Positions 6,568 to 14,998 of a stretch of DNA of 64,000 nt are shown here, piece by piece (within the stretch, counting starts at the first letter, position 1; every line of letters starts with the position of its first letter). Made by a program: the position numbers and the translations under genes. The DNA comes from Corynebacterium crudilactis. Lineage in GTDB: Bacteria; Actinomycetota; Actinomycetes; Mycobacteriales; Mycobacteriaceae. The DNA lies in contig NZ_CP015622.1 in NCBI RefSeq assembly GCF_001643015.1, positions 1,191,358 through 1,255,357 of the forward strand, read 5' to 3'. Under the pieces are notes generated by a model, which was given only the letters and a program-made list of their open reading frames with translations, did no database searches and was not told the DNA's origin.

Positions 6568-8220
6568 ATGACACCAGCAGATCTCGCAACATTAATTAAA
6601 GAGACCGCAGTAGAGGTTTTGACCTCTCGCGAACTCGATACTTCTGTTCTTCCGGAGCAGGTAGTTGTAGAGCGTCCGCGTAACCCTGAGCACGGTGATT
6701 ACGCCACTAACATTGCATTGCAGGTGGCGAAAAAGGTGGGCCAGAACCCTCGCGATTTGGCTACATGGCTTGCAGAGGCTTTGGTTGCCAATGAGGCCAT
6801 TGATGAGGCTGATATTGCAGGCCCAGGCTTTTTGAACATTCGCCTTGCAGCTGCCGCTCAGGGCGAGATTGTAGCCAAGATTTTGGCTCAGGGAGAGGCT
6901 TTCGGCTCTTCCGATCACCTTTCTCACTTGGACGTGAACCTCGAGTTCGTTTCTGCGAACCCTACCGGACCGATTCACTTGGGTGGCACTCGTTGGGCTG
7001 CCGTCGGTGATTCTTTGGGTCGTGTGCTGGAAGCAGCCGGCGCCAAGGTGACCCGTGAATACTACTTTAACGATCATGGTCGACAGATTGACCGTTTCGC
7101 TTTGTCTTTGTTGGCTGCTGCAAAGGGCGAGCCAACCCCAGAAGACGGTTATGGCGGCGAATACATTAAGGACATCGCGGGGGCAGTCGTCGACAAGCAT
7201 CCTGAAGCGTTGACTTTGGAGCCTGCCGCAACCCAGGAGCTTTTCCGCGCTGAAGGCGTGGAGATGATGTTCGAGCACATCCGCTCTTCCCTGCATGAAT
7301 TTGGCACTGACTTTGATGTCTACTTCCACGAGAACTCACTTTTCGAGTCCGGTGCGGTGGACAAGGCCGTGCAGGCGCTGAAGGATAACGGCAACCTGTA
7401 CGAAAATGAGGGCGCATGGTGGCTGCGTTCCACCGATTTCGGTGATGACAAGGACCGTGTTGTGATCAAATCCGATGGCGATGCGGCCTACATCGCTGGC
7501 GATATTGCCTATGTTGCGGATAAGTTCTCCCGCGGACACAACCTCAATATCTACATGCTTGGCGCTGACCACCACGGTTATATCGCACGTCTGAAGGCTG
7601 CAGCTGCAGCGCTTGGTTACAAGCCTGAAGGTGTGGAAGTTCTCATTGGTCAGATGGTTAACCTGCTTCGTGATGGCAAGGCAATGCGCATGTCCAAGCG
7701 CGCTGGCACCGTGGTGACCCTGGATGACTTGGTGGAGGCAATCGGCATTGATGCTGCGCGCTATTCCCTGATCCGTTCCTCCGTGGACTCTTCCCTGGAT
7801 ATCGACCTTGGTCTGTGGGAATCCCAGTCTTCCGACAACCCTGTGTACTACGTGCAGTACGGGCATGCTCGTCTGTGCTCCATCGCACGCAAGGCGGAGA
7901 CCGTGGGCGTTACTGAAGAAGGTGCCGATCTGGCTCTGCTGACTCATGACCGCGAAGGCGATCTGATTCGCACCCTCGGTGAATTCCCAGCAGTGGTGCG
8001 TGCTGCAGCTGACCTGCGTGAACCTCACCGCATTGCACGTTACGCTGAAGAATTGGCTGGAACTTTCCACCGTTTCTACGACGCGTGCCACATCCTGCCT
8101 AAGGCTGATGAAGAAACCGCACCAATTCACTCAGCACGTTTGGCACTGGCCGCAGCAACCCGTCAGACACTTGCTAACGCTTTGCACCTCGTTGGCGTTT
8201 CCGCACCGGAGAAGATGTAA
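6568..8220 (+). CDS. argS: Arginyl-tRNA synthetase
   Basis: Class I aminoacyl-tRNA synthetase of 550 residues that attaches arginine to tRNA-Arg in the cytoplasm. The HIGH-type motif is H137LGG (PTGPIHLGG) and the KMSKS-type motif is M375SKRAG. The N-terminal Arg-tRNA synthetase domain ([20 protein letters not shown]) and the C-terminal DALR anticodon-binding domain are both present. The ATG at 6568 gives the family length and fits the leaderless promoter; an earlier GTG/ATG in frame would place the -10 inside the gene. It forms an operon with lysA (2-base gap), an arrangement long known in C. glutamicum. Confidence 0.97.
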   Translation: MTPADLATLIKETAVEVLTSRELDTSVLPEQVVVERPRNPEHGDYATNIALQVAKKVGQNPRDLATWLAEALVANEAIDEADIAGPGFLNIRLAAAAQGEIVAKILAQGEAFGSSDHLSHLDVNLEFVSANPTGPIHLGGTRWAAVGDSLGRVLEAAGAKVTREYYFNDHGRQIDRFALSLLAAAKGEPTPEDGYGGEYIKDIAGAVVDKHPEALTLEPAATQELFRAEGVEMMFEHIRSSLHEFGTDFDVYFHENSLFESGAVDKAVQALKDNGNLYENEGAWWLRSTDFGDDKDRVVIKSDGDAAYIAGDIAYVADKFSRGHNLNIYMLGADHHGYIARLKAAAAALGYKPEGVEVLIGQMVNLLRDGKAMRMSKRAGTVVTLDDLVEAIGIDAARYSLIRSSVDSSLDIDLGLWESQSSDNPVYYVQYGHARLCSIARKAETVGVTEEGADLALLTHDREGDLIRTLGEFPAVVRAAADLREPHRIARYAEELAGTFHRFYDACHILPKADEETAPIHSARLALAAATRQTLANALHLVGVSAPEKM

Positions 8221-8222
8221 TA

Positions 8223-9560
8223 ATGGCAACAGTTGAAACTTTCAATGAACTGCCGGCCCATGTATGGCCACGCAACGCTGTCCGCCAAGAAGATGGCGTT
8301 GTCACCGTTGCAGGCGTGCCTTTGCCGGATTTGGCTGAAGAATACGGCACTCCATTGTTCGTAGTCGATGAGGACGATTTCCGTTCTCGTTGCCGCGACA
8401 TGGCTACTGCCTTCGGCGGTCCTGGAAATGTGCACTATGCATCCAAAGCATTTCTCACCAAGACTGTTGCACGTTGGGTTGATGAAGAGGGCTTGGCGTT
8501 AGACATTGCGTCCATCAACGAGCTTGGCATCGCCTTGGCTGCAGATTTTCCAGCAGAGCGCATCACCGCACATGGCAACAACAAGGGCGTGGATTTCCTC
8601 CGCGCTTTGGTCCAAAACGGTGTCGGCCATGTGGTGCTAGATTCCGCGCAGGAATTAGACTTGCTGGACTATGTTGCAGCTGGTGAAGGCAAAGTTCAAG
8701 ATGTTTTGATCCGCGTTAAGCCGGGCATTGAGGCTCATACCCATGAGTTCATCGCAACCAGCCACGAAGATCAGAAGTTTGGTTTCTCCCTGGCTTCCGG
8801 TTCCGCATTTGAGGCAGCGAAAGCAGCTCACAACGCCGAAAACCTTAACCTTGTTGGTTTGCATTGCCACGTGGGTTCCCAGGTATTCGATGCTGAAGGT
8901 TTCAAGTTGGCAGCGGAGCGAGTCCTTGGACTTTATTCCCGCATCCACAGCGAACTCGGTTTGACCCTGCCGGAACTGGATCTTGGCGGCGGATATGGCA
9001 TTGCCTACACCGCAGCTGAAGAGCCACTCAACGTGACTGATGTCGCTGCTGACTTACTCACTGCAGTGGGCAAGATGGCTGCTGAACTGGGCATCGAAGC
9101 ACCGACCGTGCTTGTTGAGCCTGGACGTGCGATTGCCGGCCCATCTGCCGTCACCATTTATGAAGTGGGCACCACCAAAGATGTCCACGTTGATGATGAT
9201 AAGACCCGCCGCTACGTCGCAGTTGACGGCGGCATGTCCGACAACATCCGCCCAGCGCTATACGGCTCTGAATACGATGCCCGCGTGGTTTCTCGCTTCA
9301 CCGAAGGCGAAGCCGTGAACACTCGCATCGTGGGATCTCACTGCGAATCCGGCGACATTTTGATCAATGATGAGGTCTACCCAGCAGATATCACCGCTGG
9401 CGATTACCTCGCATTGGCTGCCACCGGCGCATATTGCTACGCCATGAGCTCCCGCTACAACGCATTCACTCGCCCAGCCGTGGTGTCTGTCCGCGCTGGT
9501 AGCTCGCGATTGATGCTGCGCCGCGAAACGCTTGAGGACATCTTGGCGCTCGAAGCCTAA
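8223..9560 (+). CDS. lysA: Diaminopimelate decarboxylase
   Basis: PLP enzyme of fold type III that decarboxylates meso-diaminopimelate to L-lysine, the last step of lysine synthesis. The PLP lysine is K75 in [10 protein letters not shown]. The phosphate-binding glycines are in [11 protein letters not shown], and the active-site Cys is in [10 protein letters not shown]-terminal Tyr that contacts the substrate lies in [13 protein letters not shown]. The 445-residue length is normal. The ATG begins 2 bases after the argS stop, so translation is probably coupled. Co-transcription with argS links lysine output to arginine charging. A hairpin terminator follows. Confidence 0.98.
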   Translation: MATVETFNELPAHVWPRNAVRQEDGVVTVAGVPLPDLAEEYGTPLFVVDEDDFRSRCRDMATAFGGPGNVHYASKAFLTKTVARWVDEEGLALDIASINELGIALAADFPAERITAHGNNKGVDFLRALVQNGVGHVVLDSAQELDLLDYVAAGEGKVQDVLIRVKPGIEAHTHEFIATSHEDQKFGFSLASGSAFEAAKAAHNAENLNLVGLHCHVGSQVFDAEGFKLAAERVLGLYSRIHSELGLTLPELDLGGGYGIAYTAAEEPLNVTDVAADLLTAVGKMAAELGIEAPTVLVEPGRAIAGPSAVTIYEVGTTKDVHVDDDKTRRYVAVDGGMSDNIRPALYGSEYDARVVSRFTEGEAVNTRIVGSHCESGDILINDEVYPADITAGDYLALAATGAYCYAMSSRYNAFTRPAVVSVRAGSSRLMLRRETLEDILALEA

Positions 9561-9567
9561 AAGATTT

Positions 9568-9623
9568 TTGCTTTTCGACGCGCCCCTCCGCCCTTCACAG
9601 AACTTGTGGAGGGCGGTTTTGTT
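9568..9623 (+). terminator. lysA terminator preceded by a CTTTTCGACGC motif
   Basis: CCGCCCT (9588-9594) pairs with AGGGCGG (9610-9616), extended by CAC/GTG inside, and is followed by TTTTGTTT. Immediately upstream is TTGCTTTTCGACGCG (9568-9582), a motif also found at 22480, 58564 (complement) and in shorter form at 30246. Confidence 0.85.
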
Positions 9624-9635
9624 TAAGCTCTTAAA

Positions 9636-9763
9636 GTTCGACTTCGCATATTCGACTTCCCGTGGTCGACTTCAGTACGATTTTTCGAATTTCCATAGTG
9701 AAGTCGTTGTTAAGAAGTTGAGCATGAGAAGTCGCTCCTGTGAAGTCGAACTTAACAAGGGGG
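9636..9763. repeat. Interspersed GAAGTCG/CGACTTC repeat, copy A
   Basis: This intergenic block has three CGACTTC units on the left and three GAAGTCG units plus one variant on the right, so it can fold into a long imperfect hairpin. Its reverse complement matches the block at 56083-56227, including the central part (GAAAAATCGTACTGAAGTCG and TTCTTAACAACGACTTCAC). It lies between lysA and the hom promoter and codes for nothing that I can support. Confidence 0.75.
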
Positions 9764-9878
9764 AGTATTTGATGAAGGCTTTTTGAATTAGCATGATGTT
9801 CCACCGCTGGTTATGAGACAAAAACTAAAGAATTGAATTGAATTTTGAGACTTTACGGCAAAAATGAACAGCTTGGTC

Positions 9879-9884
9879 TATAGT
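9879..9884 (+). promoter_or_regulatory. Probable -10 of the hom-thrB operon
   Basis: TATAGT at 9879-9884 is the best -10 candidate in the region upstream of hom. It leaves a leader of roughly 85 bases containing a small dyad (CCCTGTAGGG near 9912). No convincing -35 is seen. I find no leader peptide with Thr or Met codon runs. Confidence 0.5.
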
Positions 9885-9976
9885 GGCTTAGTACCCTTTT
9901 TGTTTTTGTCCCCTGTAGGGTGGCGAAGCAAAGTAATAGGACAACAACGCTCGACCGCGATTATTTTTGGAGAATC

Positions 9977-11314
9977 ATGACCTCAGCATCTGCCCCAAGC
10001 TTTAACCCCGGCAAGGGTCCCGGCTCAGCAGTCGGAATTGCCCTTCTAGGATTCGGAACAGTCGGCTCTGAGGTGATGCGCCTGATGACCGAGTACGGTG
10101 ATGAGCTTGCGCACCGTATTGGTGGACCACTGGAACTGCGTGGTGTTGCTGTTTCTGATATTTCTAAGCCACGTGAAGGTGTCGCACCTGAGCTGCTCAC
10201 CGAAGATGCATTCTCACTCATTGAGCGCGATGATGTTGACATCGTGGTGGAAGTTATCGGTGGCATTGACTACCCACGCGAGGTTGTCCTTGCTGCGTTG
10301 AAGGCTGGCAAATCTGTTGTTACCGCTAATAAAGCACTTGTGGCAGCACATTCTGCAGAGCTTGCCGATGCCGCTGAAGCAGCAAACGTAGATCTTTATT
10401 TTGAAGCAGCTGTTGCAGGAGCCATCCCCGTTGTTGGTCCACTGCGCCGCTCCCTGGCAGGTGATCAGATTCAGTCCGTGATGGGCATCGTTAATGGCAC
10501 CACCAACTTCATCCTTGATGCGATGGATTCTACCGGCGCCGATTATGCAGATTCCTTGGCTGAAGCAACTCGCCTAGGTTACGCAGAAGCTGATCCAACA
10601 GCAGACGTGGAAGGCCACGACGCCGCGTCAAAGGCTGCTATTTTGGCATCCATCGCTTTCCACAGTCGCGTTACCGCAGATGATGTTCATTGCGAAGGCA
10701 TCAGCAACATTACCGCTGAAGATATCGAAGCAGCGCAGCAAGCCGGACACACCATCAAGCTGCTGGCTATCTGCGAGAAGATTACTAATAAGGAAGGAAA
10801 GTCAGCTATTTCTGCTCGAGTACATCCGACACTGTTGCCTGTATCCCACCCTTTGTCGTCGGTTAACAAGTCCTTTAATGCAATCTTCGTGGAAGCAGAA
10901 GCTGCCGGTAGCCTCATGTTCTACGGCAACGGTGCAGGCGGAGCTCCAACCGCATCCGCTGTGCTTGGCGATGTTGTTGGTGCTGCTCGCAACAAGGTGC
11001 ACGGCGGCCGTGCACCAGGTGAATCCACCTATGCAAACCTGCCTATCGCTGATTTCGGTGACACCACCACTCGCTACCACCTCGACATGGAAGTGGAGGA
11101 CCGCGTGGGTGTTTTGGCTGAATTGGCTAACCTCTTCTCTGAGCAAGGAATTTCCCTGCGTACAATCCGACAGGAAGAGCGCGATGATAATGCACGACTG
11201 ATCGTTGTTACTCACTCTGCGCTGGAATCTGATCTTTCCCGCACTGTTGACCTGCTGAAGGCTAAGTCTGTCGTGAAGACAGTCAACAGTGTGATCCGCC
11301 TCGAAAGGGACTAG
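9977..11314 (+). CDS. hom: Homoserine dehydrogenase
   Basis: NAD(P)H-dependent reduction of aspartate semialdehyde to homoserine, the branch point to threonine and methionine. It has an N-terminal Rossmann motif ([11 protein letters not shown]), the family signature around [15 protein letters not shown], and a C-terminal ACT domain (about residues 370-445) for threonine inhibition. Residue 378 is Gly and residue 59 is Val, the wild-type states at positions where feedback-resistant or attenuated production alleles (G378E, V59A) are known. The ATG at 9977 follows TTGGAGA and gives 445 residues. It is co-transcribed with thrB, 10 bases downstream. Confidence 0.98.
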   Translation: MTSASAPSFNPGKGPGSAVGIALLGFGTVGSEVMRLMTEYGDELAHRIGGPLELRGVAVSDISKPREGVAPELLTEDAFSLIERDDVDIVVEVIGGIDYPREVVLAALKAGKSVVTANKALVAAHSAELADAAEAANVDLYFEAAVAGAIPVVGPLRRSLAGDQIQSVMGIVNGTTNFILDAMDSTGADYADSLAEATRLGYAEADPTADVEGHDAASKAAILASIAFHSRVTADDVHCEGISNITAEDIEAAQQAGHTIKLLAICEKITNKEGKSAISARVHPTLLPVSHPLSSVNKSFNAIFVEAEAAGSLMFYGNGAGGAPTASAVLGDVVGAARNKVHGGRAPGESTYANLPIADFGDTTTRYHLDMEVEDRVGVLAELANLFSEQGISLRTIRQEERDDNARLIVVTHSALESDLSRTVDLLKAKSVVKTVNSVIRLERD

Positions 11315-11324
11315 TTTTACTCAC

Positions 11325-12254
11325 ATGGCAATTGAACTGAACGTTGGTCGCAAGGTAACCGTCACGGTACCGGGATCTTCTGCAAACCTTGGACCTGGAT
11401 TTGATACTCTCGGATTGGCGTTGTCGGTATATGACACCGTAGAGGTGGAGATTATCCCTTCAGGCCTCGAAGTGGAAGTTTTTGGCGAAGGCCAAGGAGA
11501 AGTCCCACTCGATGGATCACATCTCGTGGTCAAAGCTATTCGGGCGGGTTTAAAGGCGGCCGATGCTGATGTTCCTGGTCTGCGCGTAGTCTGCCACAAC
11601 AACATTCCACAGTCCCGCGGTTTGGGCTCATCTGCTGCAGCTGCAGTAGCTGGTGTCGCAGCCGCTAATGGTCTGGCAGATTTCCCTTTGACACAGGACC
11701 AGGTTGTTCAATTGGCTTCTGCTTTCGAGGGCCACCCAGATAATGCTGCGGCCTCCGTTTTGGGTGGAGCAGTAGTGTCGTGGACTAACTTGTCTGTGGA
11801 TGGCAAGAGCCAGCCTAAGTACGCTGCGGTTCCTATCAACGTGCATGAAGATATTCGTGCTACTGCGTTGGTTCCAGATTTCCATGCATCTACGGAAGCT
11901 GTGCGTCGAGTGTTGCCTACTGAGGTCACTCATATTGATGCACGGTTTAATGTCTCTCGTGTTGCAGTGATGATTGTTGCTCTTCAGCAGCGACCTGATC
12001 TGTTGTGGGAGGGGACTCGGGACCGTTTACATCAGCCGTATCGTGCAGAGGTGTTGCCAGTGACTACTGAGTGGGTAAACCGCTTGCGTAACCGCGATTA
12101 TGCAGCCTACCTATCAGGTGCTGGCCCAACCGCCATGGTGCTTTCTACCGAGGCAATTCCAGACAAGGTGTTGGAAGATGCACGCGAAGCTGGCATTAAG
12201 GTGCTCGAGCTTGAGGTTGCTGGACCAGTCAAGGTTGAAGTTAACCAGCCGTAA
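11325..12254 (+). CDS. thrB: Homoserine kinase
   Basis: GHMP-family kinase that phosphorylates homoserine to O-phosphohomoserine for threonine synthase. It has the ATP-binding motif [14 protein letters not shown] and the N-terminal substrate motif [12 protein letters not shown]. The C-terminal GHMP motif is [13 protein letters not shown]. The 309-residue length is normal. It is the second gene of the hom-thrB operon, and a strong terminator follows within 60 bases. The threonine synthase gene is not in the window. Confidence 0.98.
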   Translation: MAIELNVGRKVTVTVPGSSANLGPGFDTLGLALSVYDTVEVEIIPSGLEVEVFGEGQGEVPLDGSHLVVKAIRAGLKAADADVPGLRVVCHNNIPQSRGLGSSAAAAVAGVAAANGLADFPLTQDQVVQLASAFEGHPDNAAASVLGGAVVSWTNLSVDGKSQPKYAAVPINVHEDIRATALVPDFHASTEAVRRVLPTEVTHIDARFNVSRVAVMIVALQQRPDLLWEGTRDRLHQPYRAEVLPVTTEWVNRLRNRDYAAYLSGAGPTAMVLSTEAIPDKVLEDAREAGIKVLELEVAGPVKVEVNQP

Positions 12255-12262
12255 TATTTTTT

Positions 12263-12311
12263 AAAGGGCCTTTCGAGTTACTAAAAATAGTGGATTGAAA
12301 GGCCCTTTTTA
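12263..12311 (+). terminator. Terminator of hom-thrB
   Basis: AAGGGCCTTTC (12264-12274) pairs with GAAAGGCCCTT (12297-12307) with a 22-base loop, followed by TTTT. It works as a rho-independent terminator on the + strand. Confidence 0.9.
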
Positions 12312-12592
12312 TGTGCCAGGCTGGTGAGGAGATAAAAACCAGACACAGATGCAGGAAGCCGAAAAAGCTAAGCCGTGGGCACGGTGGTTTGGTATCTGCG
12401 CCCGAAACCGGTCACAGGTGCCCACATCTTGGAAAATAGGGCTTCGTGGGCATGCTCATTTGGTCGAGATAAAAATCCTGCTCAAAGCTGAAAAATAGAG
12501 CCTTCACACAGCGCGATTTAAGTGTCGATCAAGGTGTGGTCTATACAAACACTCATTCTGAAATCTGAAGGCCTTAAATAGGCGTATCGCAC
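12312..12592. other. Intergenic region with a GTGGGCAC dyad
   Basis: Between convergent thrB and arnR. GTGGGCAC (12375-12382) and GTGCCCAC (12418-12425) are perfect inverted repeats. The interior GGTTTGG/CCGAAACC can partly pair, giving a stem-loop of about 50 bases. A related GTGGGCATG follows at about 12450. No open frame has a ribosome site. It could be a structured RNA or a remnant, and nothing more can be said from the sequence. Confidence 0.4.
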
Positions 12593-13297
12593 TTATTTGT
12601 TGAGCACATGCACTTTGCAGGTTCCCGGCGCGTTGAGGGGTTTGAGCTCTAGGTGAATTTGGTTGTTGCTGCCGAGGCTTTCTTGGATGAAGCCTGCATG
12701 GATGGCGCAGACAAATGAGGATGGGCGTTTGTCATTGACAACGAATGGGCAGCTGTGGAGGGCGAGGGATGCTTCTGCTTCGTTTGTGTTTTCTGTGGTG
12801 GTGGGATCGAAGCCCATTTCGCGGAGGCGGGTGATTAAGGGGGAGAGGGCTTCGTCGAGTTCTGCGGCTTCTGCGTGGTCAATGCCCATGATGTGTGCCC
12901 ATTGGGTGCCGATTTCTCGTGCTTTGGTGCGCAGTGCGGGGTTTGTTAAAGCGTCGTCTTCTACATCGCCGAGCATATTGGCCATGAGCTCGATGAGCGT
13001 GATGTACTCTTTTGCGACTGCTTTGTTGTCGGGGACGCGTGTCTGGAAGATGAGGAAGGGGCGGCCTCGGCCTTTGGCTGCTGCGGTGACTACTCGGATG
13101 GCTTCTTTGGCTACGAGTTCTTCGAGGTGTCCGCGTGCGGTGTTGACGTGGAGGTCGAGTTTTTTGGCTATGTCTTGGGCGCGTGCACCGTCGGGGAACG
13201 TCTGTAAAACATCTAAAACTTCGCGTTGCTTTGGGCTGAGTTTGTAGGACTCGGCAAAAAGTTCTGTTGCCGCGGTGGGGGCGTCTTGTTGTTTCAC
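12593..13297 (-). CDS. arnR: NO-responsive repressor of nitrate reductase, ArnR
   Basis: A 234-residue regulator with an N-terminal winged helix (about residues 20-85: LSPKQREVLDVLQTF, ARAQDIAKKLDLHVNTARGHLEELV). The C-terminal region carries three cysteines (HSCPF, FVCAIHAG, GTCKVH), a SufR-like spacing suited to an Fe-S cluster. In C. glutamicum the gene at this position next to the nar operon is ArnR, which represses narKGHJI and hmp and responds to nitric oxide. My identification rests on context and the cysteines. The start is GTG at 13297 with a weak ribosome site. It lies downstream of the nar terminator, so it has its own promoter. Confidence 0.88.
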   Translation of the reverse strand: MKQQDAPTAATELFAESYKLSPKQREVLDVLQTFPDGARAQDIAKKLDLHVNTARGHLEELVAKEAIRVVTAAAKGRGRPFLIFQTRVPDNKAVAKEYITLIELMANMLGDVEDDALTNPALRTKAREIGTQWAHIMGIDHAEAAELDEALSPLITRLREMGFDPTTTENTNEAEASLALHSCPFVVNDKRPSSFVCAIHAGFIQESLGSNNQIHLELKPLNAPGTCKVHVLNK

Positions 13298-13461
13298 GTC
13301 AGGCTCGCTTTTATGGTTTTCTCCGCTGTGATGACATTTTTGGCTGCATTAGCAGATGTTATAAAGAAAAGTGGGTGATTCTACTAAATAAATACCCAAA
13401 ATCATAACATATTTAGTACTGGTAAACCCTAAACAATTTTTTACTGTCCACGTGCAAAGCG

Positions 13462-13504
13462 AAGCCTCCTTGCTAAAACGTTTATGTTTTTAGCAAGGAG
13501 GCTT
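13462..13504 (-). terminator. Terminator of narKGHJI
   Basis: AAGCCTCCTTGCTAAAA (13462-13478) pairs perfectly over 17 bp with TTTTAGCAAGGAGGCTT (13488-13504) around a 9-base loop. It lies just after the narI stop and insulates arnR from the nar transcript. Confidence 0.85.
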
Positions 13505-13519
13505 TTGAGAGGGAAGTGT

Positions 13520-14299
13520 TTAGGCTCCGTGCCAGCGGGAGTTGTTGTCTAGTTGGTTTTTCACGGATCGAACTGGTTCCCAGGCCACGTTTTGTCGGGC
13601 TGGTTCTGAGGTCGTGTCGCGGGTGCGGTAGACAACGTAGGGGCGGGTGAGATATCCGACTGGGGCGGAAAATGCGTGGACGAGGCGGGTAAATGGCCAG
13701 AGTGCGATGAGTGTGAATCCGGCGATGATGTGGACTTTGAATTCCCATGGGACATCGGCCATGAGTTCAGGTTGAGCGTTGAAGATGAGGAGTTGGCGGA
13801 GCCATGGGGAGATGGTTTCGCGGTAGTCGTAGCCGTGTGCGCCGCCGAATATTTGGGTGGAGACGGTTGCGATGAAGCCGGAGAAAATTGCAGCTCCCAG
13901 CAGGACGTACATGACTTTGTCGGATTTAGAGGTGGAGAGGAAGACGGTTTTGTTAATCACGCGTCGTACGATCAATCCGATGAGGCCAAGGACTGCGGCG
14001 ATACCGGCAATGGTGCCGGGGATAGTGGCGATAAGGTGATAGGCGGCATCGGAAATTCCTACTGTTTGGGTCCAGCTTTTGGGGATGGCAAGTCCCATGA
14101 GATGGCCGATGACGACAAAGACCATGCCCCAGTGGAAGAGCGGGGAGGCGATGCGGAGCAGTTTGGATTCGTAGATTTGGGAGGAGTGGGTGGTCCAGCC
14201 GAATTGATCTGCGCGCCAGCGCCAAGAAATGCCGATGATATAGGCTGCGATGCATAGCCAGGGGTAGGCAACCCAGAGGAACGTTTCAAAGTTTGACAT
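13520..14299 (-). CDS. narI: Respiratory nitrate reductase gamma subunit (cytochrome b)
   Basis: A 259-residue membrane protein with five predicted helices. It passes electrons from menaquinol through two b-type haems to NarH. Candidate haem ligands are the His pairs in HWGMVFVVIGHLMG (helix 2) and in VHIIAGF...TRLVH (helix 5). The ATG at 14299 (MSNFETF) follows AGGA and begins 8 bases after the narJ stop. A longer frame upstream lacks a ribosome site. It is the last gene of the nar operon. The C-terminal 35 residues are a polar cytoplasmic tail. Confidence 0.95.
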   Translation of the reverse strand: MSNFETFLWVAYPWLCIAAYIIGISWRWRADQFGWTTHSSQIYESKLLRIASPLFHWGMVFVVIGHLMGLAIPKSWTQTVGISDAAYHLIATIPGTIAGIAAVLGLIGLIVRRVINKTVFLSTSKSDKVMYVLLGAAIFSGFIATVSTQIFGGAHGYDYRETISPWLRQLLIFNAQPELMADVPWEFKVHIIAGFTLIALWPFTRLVHAFSAPVGYLTRPYVVYRTRDTTSEPARQNVAWEPVRSVKNQLDNNSRWHGA

Positions 14300-14307
14300 A
14301 GCGTGTC

Positions 14308-14994
14308 CTAATGAATGTCCGGTTGTGATGTGGGAAAGGGGAGGGGCGTGCCGATGCCCACCATTTCTGCTGGTGGACCGCTCGTAATGAGTTCGAGATA
14401 ACTGTTCGCGGTTTCCTCGGTGATTTCTGGCAAGGCTTGGCAAAGCGAGGTTACGAGGAATCGGTACGGGGAGTCGAGGTTGTCTAGTGCTGCGCGCAGC
14501 ACTTCGATGCCGTCGCGGTGGGCGGCAAGAACCTCGGTGGCGGCGTCGAAAAGCGAAGGTTCGGCGAGTGCTGCGGCTTCAAGCACGACGCAGAGGTGGT
14601 CCGGCAGCTCATCGCGTTGGGATTCAAAGCCCAGCTGTTGCAGGGTTTGGCGGAAGGCGAGGATCGCGGTGCCGCGTTGTCGGGTATCGCCGACGGCGTA
14701 ATAAGACAGGAAGAGCGAGCAGCGTCGGCGCTGGTCAAAGGTCTCCACATAGGTTTCCTGCATCGCGCGTGGCCCACTGATGCGTGCCGCATCGATAAAC
14801 TCGACCACTTGTGCGGCGACGGGAAGCGGGAGGGCATCAAGTTGTGCCTCGACGGCATCAAGCTTGTCGACGAATCCTTCTTCTGGATAATCCAACAACA
14901 AACTATTCAGCATGAACACAATGCGACGCTGTGCCTCAGTCATGGAAATGCGAGGAACAAAGTGCTCTGGGACTTTACCGACATGTGTGCGCAT
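14308..14994 (-). CDS. narJ: Nitrate reductase assembly chaperone (delta)
   Basis: A 228-residue soluble helical protein of the NarJ/TorD chaperone family, with the characteristic LNSLLLDYPEEGF, a FVETFDQRRRCSLFLSYY-type motif (here YVETFDQRRRCSLFLSYYA) and PDHLCVVLEAAAL. It binds apo-NarG and assists molybdenum-cofactor insertion and membrane attachment. It is not part of the final enzyme. The start lies 4 bases after the narH stop with AAGGAAGGA upstream. The order G-H-J-I is the standard one. Confidence 0.95.
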   Translation of the reverse strand: MRTHVGKVPEHFVPRISMTEAQRRIVFMLNSLLLDYPEEGFVDKLDAVEAQLDALPLPVAAQVVEFIDAARISGPRAMQETYVETFDQRRRCSLFLSYYAVGDTRQRGTAILAFRQTLQQLGFESQRDELPDHLCVVLEAAALAEPSLFDAATEVLAAHRDGIEVLRAALDNLDSPYRFLVTSLCQALPEITEETANSYLELITSGPPAEMVGIGTPLPFPTSQPDIH

Positions 14995-14998
14995 CGTT

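Noticed and set aside
9532..9786. A frame running through the lysA terminator and the GAAGTCG repeat
   Set aside because: It translates a terminator hairpin and repeat units; there is no start signal.
9885..9976. A threonine or methionine attenuator leader peptide before hom
   Set aside because: No short frame with repeated Thr or Met codons and no terminator/antiterminator pair is visible in the leader.
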